Assembly (NCBI GenBank): GCA_037349315.1
Contig: JBAIAC010000006.1
Location: forward strand, 57,966,501-58,030,500
Source of the DNA: Chelydra serpentina
Taxonomy: Eukaryota; Chordata; Testudines; Chelydridae
Length of the DNA: 64,000 nucleotides
Direction of reading: 5' to 3'
Shown: piece after piece, positions 12,324-22,823 of the stretch
Layout of the letters: the number at the start of each line of letters is the position of its first letter
How positions within the stretch are numbered: position 1 is the stretch's first letter
The notes under the pieces: generated by a model
Seen by the model: the letters and a program-made list of their open reading frames with translations, nothing else
Database searches by the model: none
What the model was told of the DNA's origin: nothing
Translations under genes and position numbers: made by a program

Positions 12324-12562
12324 AAGAATGGCCACATTGGCTCAGACTAATGGTCCATCTAGCCCAATGTCCTATCTTCTGACTGGCCAATGCCAGGTGC
12401 TTCAGAGGGAATGAACTAAACAGGGTAATCATTGAGTGATACATCCCATGTTGCCCATTCCCAGCTTCTGAAAGTCAGAGGCTAGGGACACCCAAGCAAG
12501 GGGTTGCATCCCTGACCAACTTGACTAATAGCCATTGATGGACCTATCCTCCATGAATATAC
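12324..12562 (-). mobile_element. CR1 LINE 3' end, first of three pieces
   Basis: On the minus strand this is a CR1 3' terminal region ending in TTCTTATG (plus: CATAAGAATGG). It includes the well-known words that read, on the plus strand, GGTCCATCTAGCCCAATGTCC, CAATGCCAGGTGCTTC and AGCCATTGATGGACCTATCC. It continues at 13181-13556 and 18589-18765 and is interrupted by a solo LTR and a Harbinger element. Only the 3' part of the LINE is present (5' truncation is usual for LINEs). Confidence 0.85.
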
Positions 12563-13180
12563 TGTGACAAAGTTCCTCCTCTATCTTAGTGGGTCCTGCG
12601 CTTATTGGCGGATTTTGCTTGCCTCAGAGATCTTCCCCTCTAGTGGAATCCACAGTCCAGGTTAACTCCTCCTGTATCTGATCAGGAGTTGGGAGTTTTG
12701 GGGGGGAACCCGGGCCCGCCCTCTACTCCGGGTTCCAGCCCAGGGCCCTGTGGATTGCAGCTGTTTAGAGTGCCTTCAGGAACAACTGCATGACAGCTAC
12801 AACTCCCTGGACTATTTCCCCATGGACTCATCCCAACACTTTCTTTATCCTCACCACAGGATCTTCCAGCAGTACGCCCTCTTACTCTCAGCTCCTAGTG
12901 CCTCTTGCTCCCAGCTCCTCACACACAACCTCCTTCCACAGCTCCTGACATGCACCCCTCACTGACTCACTGGGAGGCTTTTGACTAGTTTCAGCCAGCC
13001 CCTGATTGGCTGCAGGTGTCTCAATCAACCTCCCTGCCTTCTGGAAAGTTCTTAATTGGCCTCAGGTGTCTTGATTAACCTGGAGAAACTGCAATAAGGT
13101 ATCAGGGATTTGTTTAGCCTGGGGCTAACATACTGGTTCCTTACCACTTTCCTAAAGCCATCTGGCCTTGCCCCGTCACA
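12563..13180. mobile_element. Solo LTR (618 bp) inside CR1
   Basis: It begins TGTGACAAAG and ends CCCCGTCACA, so it has TG...CA termini with a 5-6-bp terminal inverted repeat (TGTGAC/GTCACA). Flanking bases are ATAC (12559-12562) and ATGC (13181-13184), a 4-bp target duplication with one mismatch. CR1 sequence resumes directly on both sides. No internal coding region is present, so it is a solo LTR left by LTR-LTR recombination. The parent family (retrovirus or Gypsy) and orientation are not determined. Confidence 0.7.
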
Positions 13181-13556
13181 ATGCCTAATTCTTTTTGAAC
13201 CCCATTATAGTTTTGGCCTTCACAACAGCCTTGTGAATGTTGTGAAGAAGTACTTACTGTTTTTTAGTTTAACCCACTGCCTGTTAATTTCATGGGGTGA
13301 CCCTCAGTTTCTGTGTTATGTGAAGGGGTAACAAATGAAGTACTAGTCTTCTTAATCTCTCCTCTTATGGAAACTCTTTCATATTCTTAATAAATTTTGT
13401 TGCCCTTCTCTGTACCTTTTCCAATTCCAATATATCTTTTTTGAGATGGAGTGACCAGAACTGCATGCAATATTCAAGGTGTGGGCATACCATGGATTTA
13501 TATTGTGTCATGATATTTACTGTCTTATTATCTATCCTTTTCCTAATGGTTCCTAT
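13181..13556 (-). mobile_element. CR1 LINE 3' region, second piece
   Basis: A continuation of the antisense CR1. On the plus strand it holds GGCCTTCACAACAGCC, TTAATTTCATGGGGTGACCC, CCAATTCCAATATATC and CATACCATGGATTTATA, all characteristic of CR1 sequence just upstream of its 3' end. It stops at CTAATGGTTCCTAT, where the Harbinger element begins. Confidence 0.85.
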
Positions 13557-13911
13557 GGGTATGTCTACACTACAAGACTAGTTCGATTTTTCTTAAACCG
13601 AACTTGTGAAACCGATATTGCAAAGTCGATCGTGCGAATCCACAGCAAGGACATTAAATCGAATTTGTGAGTACACAGTAACGGGGCAAGCATCGACATT
13701 GCAAGTGGTGCACTGTGGGTAGCTATCCCACAGTTCCCGCAGTCCCCGCTGCCCACTGGAATTCTGGGGCCAAAAATGTGTCGAGGGTGGTTATAGGTAA
13801 ATGTCGTCATTCGACCCACACTCCTGCCCTCCCTACGTGAAAGCGCTGGCGGGCAATGAATTCGCGCCCTTTTCCGGTGATTGACAGCTCGGACACCACA
13901 GGACAGTGAGC

Positions 13912-15195
13912 ATGGAGCCCTCCGCGATTATCGCTGCTGTTCTGTCCATTGTCAAAACCTCACGCCTTATCGTCCACCTTTTCCAGAGGCAGATGCAGAG
14001 AAATCGGGCGAGGAGGCAACGGAAGCTCCGGGAGGACATGAACTCTGAGAGGGGCACAGACCTCTCGCAAAGCACGGGACCCCGGCCCGTAGAAATCATG
14101 GTGGCAATGGGTCACGTTGATCCTGTGGAATGGCGATTCTGGGCAAGGGAAACAAGCACTGACTGGTGGGACCGCATAGTGCTGCAGGTCTGGGATGAAT
14201 CCCAGTGGCTGCGAAACTTTCGGATGCATAAGGGCACTTTCCTGGAACTTTGTGAGTTGCTATCCCCTGCTCTGAAGCGCAAAGACACCTGGATGCGAGC
14301 AGCCCTGACTATCCAGAAGCGAGTGGCCATAGCCCTGTGGAAGCTTGCAACTCCTGACAGCTACCGGTCAGTCGCGAATTAATTTGGAGTGGGCTAGTCT
14401 ACCGTGGGGGTTGCTGTGATGCAGGTAGCCCATGCAATCGTTGACCTGCTGCTCTCAAAGGTAGTGACCCTTGGAGACGGGCAGGTGATCATAGATGGTT
14501 TTTCCGCTATGGGATTCCCAAACTGCGGCGGGGCTATTGATGGGACACACATCCCTATCCTGGGACCGGACCACCAGGGCAGCCAGTACATTAACCGAAA
14601 GGGCTATTTTTCTATGGTGCTGCAAGCACTAGTGGACCACAAAGGATGTTTTACCAACATCAATGTCGGATGGCCGGGTAAGGTTCATGATGCTCATGTT
14701 TTCAAAAACTCTGGTCTGTTTAGACGGCTGCAACAGGGTGTTTATTTCCCGGACCGCAAAATCACTGTTGGGGATGTGGAGATGCCTATAGTGATCCTCG
14801 GGGACCCAGCCTACCCGCTAATGCCCTGGCTCATGAAGCCATACACGGCAGCCCTGGACACTGAAAAGGAGCTCTTCAACTACCAGCTGAGCAAGTGCAG
14901 AATGGTGGTGGAGTGTGCTTTTGGCCGTCTGAAAGGGCATTGGAGAAGCTTACTTACTCGCTCCGATCTCAGCCAAACAAATATCCCCATTGTGATTGCA
15001 GCGTGCTGTGTGCTTCACAATCTCTGTGAGAGCAAGGGGGAGACGTTTATGGCGGGGTGGGAGGTTGAGGCAAATCGCCTGGGTGCTGATTACGCACAGC
15101 CGGACACCCGGGCGATTAGAAGATCACAGCGGGACGCGCTGCGCATCCGGGAAGCTTTGAAAGCTAGCTTCCAGAGCGAGCGGGGTAACCAGTGA
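13912..15195 (+). pseudogene. Harbinger transposase with two in-frame stops
   Basis: This encodes a HARBI1-like DDE transposase, which excises and inserts the element together with its Myb-like partner. The first ATG is at 13912 (an in-frame GTG lies 6 bp upstream). Reading 428 codons in a single frame, TAA at 14380-14382 and TAG at 14395-14397 interrupt it within the conserved FGVG..STVG segment. The rest is open. Features in order: a basic N-terminus (RQMQRNRARRQRK), VAIALWKLATP, then the catalytic core with GGAIDGTHI (first Asp), GWPGKVHDAHVF (second Asp), ILGDPAYPL and VECAFGRLKGHW (Glu). A conserved AACCVLHNLC and a short polar tail follow. There is no frame shift. With only two stops the copy decayed recently, or it could be read through. 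It converges with the Myb-like gene, about 770 bp stop to stop. An ATTAAA poly(A) signal lies at 15334. Confidence 0.88.
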
Positions 15196-15333
15196 CTGTT
15201 ACGCTTGTTTAAACAGAAGTTGAACCTGCCCCCGTTTCTTTACCCAGTTTCTGTTGCCTATCCGCTCCAATTACCAACCCCCTTCCCCCCCTTCATTCAA
15301 CGCTTTAAAAGTATAAAAAAGGAAAAATTGTTT

Positions 15334-15339
15334 ATTAAA
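15334..15339 (+). promoter_or_regulatory. Candidate poly(A) signal (ATTAAA) of the transposase gene
   Basis: ATTAAA lies about 140 bp downstream of the transposase stop, in an AT-rich stretch that stands out from the GC-richer element. Inferred from position only. Confidence 0.4.
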
Positions 15340-15878
15340 ACCGTCTTTATTAATGATTTCTCGGTTAAGGGTTTAACCTGGGGCGCATACCGCGGTTGGG
15401 GAGCGGGTGGAGTGTTGGAAAGTACGCTTCCAGACTCGGGGAATGACATGCTCCTGCTCCCAGAGCAGTCCGCAGTGCTGGGCTGCTTGTTTCAAGGGAG
15501 CCAGCAACCCCTCCTATTCGCAACTGTGTGTGGTGGGGCCTGTGTGACTTTTTGGCCGTGGATTGCGGCCACAGATCCCCTGCTGCATGGATCTGTCATG
15601 CAGGCTATCGCTGGCCGCAAAAGATCTGCAGCCACCCTCCCTCACCAGAAAGTCACAGAGCCCCTCCCCCATAGAGAACATGAAAACCTCCTCCCAGAAT
15701 GACAAGTGTGCCCAGTGCACGCAATGTGAGTGTGACTTTATGTTGAACCTTTCCCCCTGTCTGTACCCTGGTTCAGGCGCCTGTCTTCTCCAATTACAAA
15801 CCCCCTTACCCACTCCCCCAAAACCAAACTGTCCTGTGAAAGAAAGTCAGGGAAACAGCACTGTACAAAACAAACATT

Positions 15879-15884
15879 TTTATT
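15879..15884 (-). promoter_or_regulatory. Candidate poly(A) signal (AATAAA) of the Myb-like gene
   Basis: The minus strand reads AATAAA about 80 bp beyond the stop codon of the Myb-like protein's last exon, a normal distance for transcript cleavage. The two element genes therefore end facing each other with separate poly(A) signals. Confidence 0.5.
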
Positions 15885-15962
15885 AAGGGGAGCATATTTT
15901 TTAGATGAAACCTGGGCAGGGAACTGTTGTGGAGTGTGGTTGGAGGGAAGGAAAGGACCCAT

Positions 15963-16444
15963 CTAAAGTTTTGGGAATGAGAGCCTTCTGCTACTGGAGC
16001 AGTCTGCAGGGGTGGAGTGATTATTTCCACGGCCTCTGCCTCCCCTCATTCTAGTGACTTTGGGTGAGGGGGGGATTGGACTTTGTGGCGGGGGAGGGCG
16101 GTTGGAAATAACATATAGAGGGGCTCTTTCCTCCTGTCTCCTGTCCTGGAGAACTTCTACCAGGCTCCGGAGCATGTCAGTTTGCTCCCTCATTAGTCCC
16201 AGCAGCGTTTGAGTTGCCTGCTGGTCTTCCTGCCGCCACCTGTCCTCGCGTGCTTCAGCCCTCTGCTCCCGTTCACTAACTGCTCGCTCGGACCTTGAGA
16301 CGTCCTCTCTCCGCTGTGCCACCTCCTTTCGGGAACAGACCATCAATTCTGAGAACATGTCGTCCCGGGTTCTCTTTTTGCGCCGCCTGATCAGTGCGAG
16401 CCTCTGGGAGGGTGATCCACGGGTAGGGCGGGAGACACTCGCAG
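15963..16444 (-). pseudogene. Myb-like Harbinger partner, exon 2
   Basis: This is the second exon of the element's DNA-binding partner. It follows a minus-strand acceptor, CCCATCCCACAG, whose AG lies at 16446-16445. The translation begins AASVSRP, then a basic patch (RRRKKRTRDDMFSELM), then a long charged, probably coiled-coil segment (EVAQRREDVSRSERAVSERE; DRWRQEDQQATQTLLGL; LRSLVEVLQDRR). It closes with a Pro-rich tail and a Ser/Arg-rich end (SSSRRLSFPKL), stop at 15963-15965. No stop interrupts this exon. The basic patch may be a nuclear localisation signal and the helical region an oligomerisation or transposase-contact surface; both are inferences. Confidence 0.75.
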
Positions 16445-16784
16445 CTGTGGGATGGGAGAAAGGGAGTGAATTCCTCAGAAAGATACTTTTTCCCGAACAA
16501 TGCCTATACTCTTTCCCTGTGAATAAGACCAAGCACAGTACCTATCACATGTCCACTTACTACAAGGTCGAATATTATGTCTTTATCCTGAGTGCCTGGG
16601 GTCCCGGTGTACAGATCCCACAAGCGTTGCTGGACACTGGAAATCTGCTCTCTGGAGACCATGGTAAGCCGGTGCCTTTGGACTGCTGAGAGCTTACTTC
16701 ACAGCAGTGCTCTACTCCCATGTTTCAATCACAGTTCCTGGCGGTGGCCAGTTCCTGCTGCTGCCCAAACCGCTCATCTACAGC

Positions 16785-17065
16785 GGCTCGCCTACCCTTC
16801 CCACCCCTCCGCGTGGCCGGTCCCGGGAACTGAACGTGCCCGTGAACCGCTCTGTTTGAACGGCTTGCCTACCCTTCCTCCCCCTCCGCGTGGCCGGTCC
16901 CGGGAACTGAACGTGCCCGCGAACCGCTCTGTTTGAACGGCTCGCCTACCCTTCCCCCTCCTCCACGTGGCCGGTCCCGGGAACTGTACAGCCCCGCGAA
17001 CCGCTCTGTTTGAACGGCTCGCCTACCGTTTCCCCCCCTCTGCGTGGCCGGTCCCGGGAACTCTC
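16785..17065. repeat. 77-bp tandem repeat inside the Harbinger element
   Basis: Four copies of a GC-rich unit containing GGCCGGTCCCGGGAACTG. The GGTCCCGGG word recurs at 16819, 16895, 16973 and 17050, spacings of 76, 78 and 77 bp. It lies in the Myb-gene intron. It might bind protein or carry the promoter for a plus-strand transcript, but this is not shown. Confidence 0.85.
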
Positions 17066-17220
17066 CCTGCCTGCCCACTACTAAGTTTCAATGGTTAACC
17101 TCCCAACTCCCTTCCCCCCACGTGGATGGAAACCGCCGGGTGTCTTTCTTTAAAGACAATGGGAAAGGGAAAATGAAGAAGTCACTATACTAAAAAAACC
17201 ACTCATTCAAACCAGGGCAC

Positions 17221-17512
17221 CATGACTGATATCACTCTGATGAGGATTACGGAGACAGAGAAAGACCGCATGCTGCGTGAATGCCAGCAAACCCCGGGGC
17301 CGTATGCAGCCATGCTATGCAAGGCAATGATTCCATAGTACCTGCAGCTTGCATGGCGCGGGAAAGTATCCTACCATGGAGGAGACAATAAGGCCACTCT
17401 CCCTGGGAACCTGATACAAAAGCTTTCACTGTACCTCCAGGAGAGCTTCGTGGAGATCTCCGATGGGGATTTCTCCTCTATCCCCATACATATTGACAGA
17501 CTTTTCGAGTAG
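17221..17512 (+). pseudogene. Unassigned coding-like segment in the Harbinger intron
   Basis: The plus strand starting at the ATG at 17222 gives a protein-like reading. It begins MTDITLMRITETEKDRMLRE, continues with YAAMLCKAM, one TAG (about 17336-17338), then YLQLAWRGKVSYHGGDNKA, LIQKLSLYLQESFVEISDG and SSIPIHIDRLFE, and ends in TAG. The amino-acid composition looks like a real helical protein and not random frame. I do not recognise a domain. It may be a third element gene, a fragment captured from a host gene, or chance. It is embedded in the intron of the opposite-strand Myb gene. Confidence 0.4.
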
Positions 17513-17624
17513 TTGCACTGGAAAACTACTCAAAACTGAAGCGCCTAAGGCCAATTAAGCAATACAAACACAGTGCTTACACACCATGCCTATTGTATTC
17601 CAAATAAATGTTTGAAACACTGAC

Positions 17625-18202
17625 CTGCTGATCCTTCGACTGGTTCCTGGTCAGGGATGCTGCCTTGGGAGGGTTTGTAGGGGATCTCAGTCAGGGTGAT
17701 GAATAAATCCTGGCTGTCGGGGAAATCAGCATTGAAAGCGCTGTCGACTGCCTAGTCCTCCTCCTCTCCTTCCTCATCTTCACCGTCCGCGAAAACCTCC
17801 GACGACGTGGCCGTAGATAAGACCCCGTCGTCGGAGTCCACGGACACTGGTGGGGTAGTGGTGGCAGCACCACCGAGCATAGCATGCAGTGCCTCGTAAA
17901 AACGGCAAGTGTGTGGCTGCGATCCGGAGCGTCCGTTGGACTCTTTGGTCTTCTGGTACGCCTGTCGCAGCTCCTTGATTTTCACGCGGCACTGCGTTGC
18001 ATCCCGGCTGTATCCTCTCTCCGTCATAGCCTGGGATATTTTTTCATACATTTTTGCATTCCGTCTTTTGGATCGGAGCTCGGATAGGACGGATTCATCT
18101 CCCCACACAGCGATCAGATCCAAAACTTCCCGATCAGTCCATGCTGGAGCCCTCTTTCTATTCTGGGATTGCATGGTAACCTCTGCTGGAGAGCTCTGCA
18201 TC
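17625..18202 (-). pseudogene. Myb/SANT-like Harbinger partner, exon 1
   Basis: This is the element's DNA-binding protein, needed in PIF/Harbinger systems to bring the transposase to the nucleus and the element ends. Translation from the ATG at 18202 gives a Myb/SANT-like trihelix domain: APAWTDREVLDLIAVWGDE, then YEKISQAMTERGYSRDATQCRVKIKELRQAYQ, then HTCRFYEALHAMLGG. The Trp and aromatic positions of the helices are kept. A Thr/Pro spacer and an acidic run (DGEDEEGEEED) follow. One in-frame stop (TAG at 17754-17752) falls right after the acidic run. The frame then remains open (FPDSQDLFITLTEIP) to the splice donor at 17624. An upstream in-frame ATG (18282) is less likely because the Myb proteins of this family start close to the domain. 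Confidence 0.8.
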
Positions 18203-18588
18203 GTTGCCAGTGCTGCTGAGCTCGCCAGGATGTCCAAATAGGAAATGAGATTCAAACTGGCCAGACAGGAAAAGGAATTCAAATTTTCCCGGGGCTTTTC
18301 CTGAGTGGCTGGTCAGAGCATCCAAGTACAGATTGCTGTCATGAGCGTCCACTGAGTAGTGCACTGTGGGATAGCTCCCGGAGCTATTAGCGTCGAATTC
18401 CATCCACAGTACCATGAATTCGACATGGCCATGTCGAATTTAGCGCTACTCCCCTCGTCGGGGAGGAGTACAGAAATCGAATTACAGAGCCATTTATGTC
18501 GAAATAAATAGCTTCCTAATGTGGACGGGTGTAGGGTAAAATCGAGTTAACGCTGCTAAATTCGACATAAAGTCCTAGTGTAGACCAT

Positions 18589-18765
18589 CTTTTTTGACTG
18601 CCACTGCATATTGAACGGATGTTTTCAGAGAACTATCAACAATGACTCCAAGATCTTTCTTGAGAGGTAACAGCTAATTTAGATCCCATCATTTTGTATG
18701 TATAGTTGGTATTATGTTTTCCAATGAGCTTCAGTTTGCATTTAGCATGCTATTCTAATTGTAGA
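18589..18765 (-). mobile_element. CR1 LINE 3' region, third piece
   Basis: Plus-strand words TTTTTTGACTGCCACTGC, TTTTCAGAGAACTATCAAC and CATCATTTTGTATGTATAG continue the antisense CR1 exactly where the piece at 13181-13556 stopped. About a dozen CR1 bases seem to be missing at the Harbinger junction, judged from the usual order of these words. Confidence 0.8.
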
Positions 18766-19460
18766 GTGACTATACAGAAGACACTGTTCTAAACAGTTTT
18801 CAGGGTAGAAATCAGATAAACCAAACAGATCTGGTGCATATCTTTCCATTCAACATAGTCAAACATCTGCTCAGTATAAGAACCAACAGTGGCATGTGCT
18901 GGGTTTTTTTGTTTTTGTTTTTGCTTTTAGTTTTCCACATATTTAATATCTATTTGACACTAAACTGTGGAAGCACATGGTTTAAAAGTGCACAAATTCC
19001 AACCTGCCACATGAAAATTCTAACAAATGTTACAGGAATATACAGCAAAGTCAGTTAAAGTTAAGAGAAATATACATTCATTAAGAATGTGTAGGGCAGT
19101 GAAAAACAAGTCAACAATCAGAGGTGGAGAGGGAAGAGATAGTGAGATGATTTTAAATTTGTACTTGAGTAAGTCATGTTTTGCTCTAGCCCACTGGATG
19201 GCTCTCTGATCACTGGGACACAATCTGCAAAAGCCTTCTTAAAGATTTGTCTGTTTACTATATTCAGTTTCAGTACCTTGGGCCTTCTTTACCCAGGAAA
19301 TCTTTTTCTGTGTAACCCAAGGTGTGACTTTAAACAGATATAATTATTCCCATGTGGCTGCTTTTATTCCTGTATCAAAGTGCCTTTTTTCCGTTTAATT
19401 TATGTTGCTTCAGAAGGGATTTAAGCAAAACTGAAACAAACAAAACAAAACACACTCATT
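18766..19460. other. No gene recognised
   Basis: AT-rich unique sequence with only short, unsupported frames. Confidence 0.5.
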
Positions 19461-19469
19461 CCACCCATG

Positions 19470-19555
19470 GGAGGTTATACCACTATAACTATACCCATGT
19501 AACTATATTGCCATAACTGGTAAAAGTTTCCTGTGTAGACAAGTCCTTAGGCTGC
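19470..19555. mobile_element. MITE end fragment
   Basis: GGTTATACCACTATAACTAT, repeated TATA-ACTATA-type words and the end CTGTGTAGACAAGTCC are typical of short non-autonomous DNA elements with a GTCTACAC-like terminus (here reverse-complemented). A related opposite end occurs at 28250-28330. Confidence 0.45.
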
Positions 19556-19944
19556 CTATAATTGACAGGAAAAATAAAGCTTTTTCCTATTCTCAAGCAT
19601 CGTGGATTTGGGAGGAGCTGGATAAAAATAGCAGTATTTTTCATCTCAGGTACGTTGTGCAGGTTTCTTTAGTGATAATTAGCATAAAGTATATTTGATT
19701 CTAGCAACCTATGAACAACATTTCTGATATCAGAATACAAAAGAATGAATGCAGCATTACTCTAGTGCTTTCATCCTGAGATTCTAGCAGTTCTCTTCTC
19801 CTGTGCGATTAGCGCAAGAGTCTTGTTGCTTACATTGGAAACGATTCTTGATGACCAAAAGAGTCATGTCAAACACAGGACCTCACGATGTGAGCAGTAA
19901 GCCAGCCGCTCTGATGCCATCAAGAGAATCTCTCTCTCGCTCTC

Positions 19945-20285
19945 GGGCTACATCTACATTGCACAGCACTACTGGGGGTGTGTAGGGTTTGTGCAGCTAC
20001 ATGCCACAGTGAAAAGCAGGCTGCATCCACACGGCAGTGTGTAGCACATGTGTCAGTCAGAGGCTCTGGCAGGGGAGGCAGTGGGGAAAGGCTCTGGTGG
20101 CAGGAAGCTTTCCCTGTCGCTTTTCCCCTGCTAGAACCTTTCCTGCGGCTGGAGACTTTCCCTGCAGTGGAGAAAAGCTGCAGCAGCAGGGAGGCAGAGA
20201 GACACTACACTACTAAAAGTAGCAGTGTAGATGCAGGAGGCACTGCTTGAATGTGTAGAGAGCCAGGTAGAGTACATACTCAGAT
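19945..20285. mobile_element. Probable MITE with imperfect inverted ends
   Basis: The left end contains ACATCTACATTGCACAGCA. The right part, reverse-complemented, contains GCATCTACACTGCTACTTTT, giving matching ends around a GC-richer centre. No coding capacity. The family was not identified. Confidence 0.45.
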
Positions 20286-20433
20286 ATATGTTCTAAGGGT
20301 TCAGGTGTGTCTCTACTTGCCTAAGCAAGGCTTCATTGTCTACACCAGTATTATACCTGTGCTAGGGGGAAGTGTAGTGCATATACTGTACATGCCATGA
20401 AAAGAAAAGTGCAATGTAGATATACCTTTACCG

Positions 20434-20436
<3 letters not shown>

Positions 20437-20471
<35 letters not shown>
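20437..20471. repeat. (CA)n microsatellite
   Basis: About 17 uninterrupted CA dinucleotides. Confidence 0.95.
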
Positions 20472-20473
<2 letters not shown>

Positions 20474-22446
20474 AATGTTACAAGGTCCAGTCTGCATCAG
20501 CACCCACTTAAGACACTGCAGGTTTCAGTTCTGAGTAAACTGGGACAGGTAGTTGCACTAGTCTTATCTAGGACTGGCTGGAAAACAAAAATTCCATTTA
20601 GCAAAAAAATCTTGACATTTGGTTCCATTCTGATGCAGAATCACACATTTTGAGAGAAAGCAAGCCCCAGAATAGCCAATAGCATAGCAGCCAAGGCACT
20701 CACCTGGAAAGTAGAAGACTCAGGACTGAGTCCCTGGTCCAAATCAAACTTATCGGGGACTTGAAATGGTCTCCCACATCCCAAGTGTATTCCCTACCCA
20801 CTGGCTATTCTGAGCTATTTTCCTTCTCCCCACCCAGAAATTTTATCCTGAACCTGAGAAAAATTTGGAGAAAATGAACATTTATTGATGAAAAAAATGC
20901 TTCATCAAAAAAGTTTCCAAGTAGCTCTAGACTGAACTCACTCATGGAAGATGTTTTCTTCCTGTTTTTCCCCCCATCTCTGGCAGGAAAAGAAGACACA
21001 ACTGCATTTAAATGCTCTTTTGGCATTTAAAAAGTGAGCTTCAAAATGCCTGGACAGATCAATTGGGGTGTTTACACTAGCTGCTGGGAAGACATACAAG
21101 GCATTTATTGTCCTATGTGATACCCATATTTTTAGCTTTGCGAAAGAACAGCTTTCTAGAAGGGATTGCCATGCACAAAAATGAAAAGAAGCAAAGATGA
21201 ACATAAGTGCTCCAGTACTTGAACCTCTTCAAAATTATGTATAAAGCAGAAGAGAATGAAAGTTAAAAGAATGAATGAAAGGAAGAGAGATTTGCTGAAG
21301 GAGTGATTTTTTGAGACAAATAAGAACAATACTAATAATTTAGTTTTTTTTTAAATAAAGGGTCTCAAAACAAAACACTGCCATAAAGGCGCATACAAAT
21401 ATTTCCCTATCCCTCTCTCTGCATGTGATCCAGCATTCTGTACATAGTCAGCAGTAGACAGTTCCTCTCCTACTGCTATGTGGGCCTCTAAGCAGTGCCT
21501 GTATTAGAGCTGTTTGTCTGGAGTGATTCATTCCAGGATGTGAACCAGGAAAACTAGACTGACCAGTCTCTGCTGCTAAATGGAAGGGGGAGGGAAATAA
21601 AGTGACCCACGCATTCTGACTGCACTTATGTGTTTGGTTCCCCCTCAATGGGAGGAATCACTGCGGGGTTGATTGGTGGGACCACAGCATTTTAAACATT
21701 AGGGATGTTTTTAATAAACAGTGTGGAAGCTTGGCTCATAGTGTTATTCAGATTATGCATTTAGTCTGCATACTACGGAAATCTGTCTCCACAACATATG
21801 TCAGCAACCTGAGCAAAACTCTTCAGCACTAGGGCAGCCTGAAATCTGCAACCCTCCCCTTCTCTGACTGTTGGCAGGGGAAAGGGAAGGGCTGAGGTCA
21901 CACAGGGGGGAAAACAGAGGCTGGGAGATGGAGGGTTTAACAAATGCTCTGTTGAGTATTCTCATGTGCACACAATCTTCCAGAGGACCCAATTTCCCCT
22001 CTCTTTCTGCTCTGATTCCTCTCCACACCTGGAATGTGCCAAGAATAGTGATTTTTTTTCCTTCTTGGAGACTTCACTCAAATTGAGAGACTTGTATATA
22101 TTGGCTTTTTTCCACCTCTCAAACATTTATGGCATCTAAGGAAGGCCAAGGGAGAACTCTGAAGGCCCTGAAGATGAGCAGTGACAGCGCGGTTCTGGTA
22201 AAGGAGACTTACTGCCTTTCTTTCGTTATCCTCTTCTTCATCCAGTTGCATTGCTGTTGTTCCTCAAAGTTGTGGCTCTCTCTGCTTCACTGGTCACTCA
22301 TGCCCATCTGTTTCAACAGGACACATTAATGGGATGTCTTCTATCTGATGTGCTTAGACAAGGCATTCAAATACTTTACCACACCACACACAATTTTGAT
22401 TTAAAAAACCCCTAGAATATAAAATTAATGTGACACACATTAAATA
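20472..22446. other. No gene recognised
   Basis: AT-rich sequence with a moderately GC-richer patch at 21830-22030. Nothing was assigned. Confidence 0.5.
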
Positions 22447-22823
22447 GATTCAAAGGTGGCTAACAGATAAATCTCAAAATGTAATTGTAAACTCAGAATC
22501 ATCATTCAGTGGATGTGTTTCTAATGGGATCCAGCAGGGATTACTTTTTGACCATATACTCTGTTTAACATTTTTATCTACATCCTCAAACAAAACAAAA
22601 AATCATCACTGATAAAGTTTGCAGATGACACAAAGTTTGAGGCAGTGGTACATAGTGAGGAGGACAGGTGATTGACACAAAATGATCTGTATCGATTGGT
22701 AAGCTTGGCACAACCAAACAAAATGTATTTTAATATGGCTAATGTAAACCTTTACATCTAGGAAAAAAGAATGTAGGCCATTTTTACAGGATGGGAGACT
22801 AACCTGGGAATCAGTGACTCTTA
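22447..22823 (+). mobile_element. CR1 LINE fragment, reverse transcriptase end (piece 1)
   Basis: Broken translations follow the CR1 reverse transcriptase order: KWLTDRSQNVIVN, then SNGIQQG (family: G.PQGS), then a decayed LFNIF region, then a K(F)ADDTK-like segment (AAGTTTGCAGATGACACAAAG at about 22616-22636), the catalytic ADD box. Many stops are present. It is interrupted at 22824 by a short Harbinger MITE and resumes at 23103. Confidence 0.8.

Larger units (their letters stand above)
16445..17624 (-). other. Intron of the Myb-like gene (predicted)
   Basis: Donor CAG|GTCAG (GT at 17624-17623) and acceptor CCACAG (AG at 16446-16445) bound a 1,180-bp intron. Exon 1 leaves one base over and exon 2 supplies two, so the reading frame is kept across the junction. 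The intron holds a 77-bp tandem repeat array and an open plus-strand segment (see separate entries). Confidence 0.65.
13557..18588. mobile_element. Full-length Harbinger DNA transposon (about 5 kb)
   Basis: The left end reads GGGTATGTCTACACTAC and the right end, reverse-complemented, reads GATGGTCTACACTAGGAC. The shared core GTCTACACTA defines the terminal inverted repeats. CR1 sequence continues on both sides. A second tier of similarity lies inside the ends (GTTCGATTTTTC on the left, TCGATTTTACCC-like and TTCGACAT words on the right). Inside are the two genes expected of PIF/Harbinger: a transposase on plus and a Myb/SANT-like protein on minus, convergent. The 3-bp target duplication (normally TWA) is not clean (TAT on the left). 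Both genes carry a few stops, so the copy is probably inactive but much younger than the remnant at 2-3.3 kb. Confidence 0.85.

Noticed and set aside
15205..15813. Open frames between the Harbinger transposase and the Myb-like gene
   Set aside because: They lie in the 3' untranslated regions of two convergent genes, with no motif.
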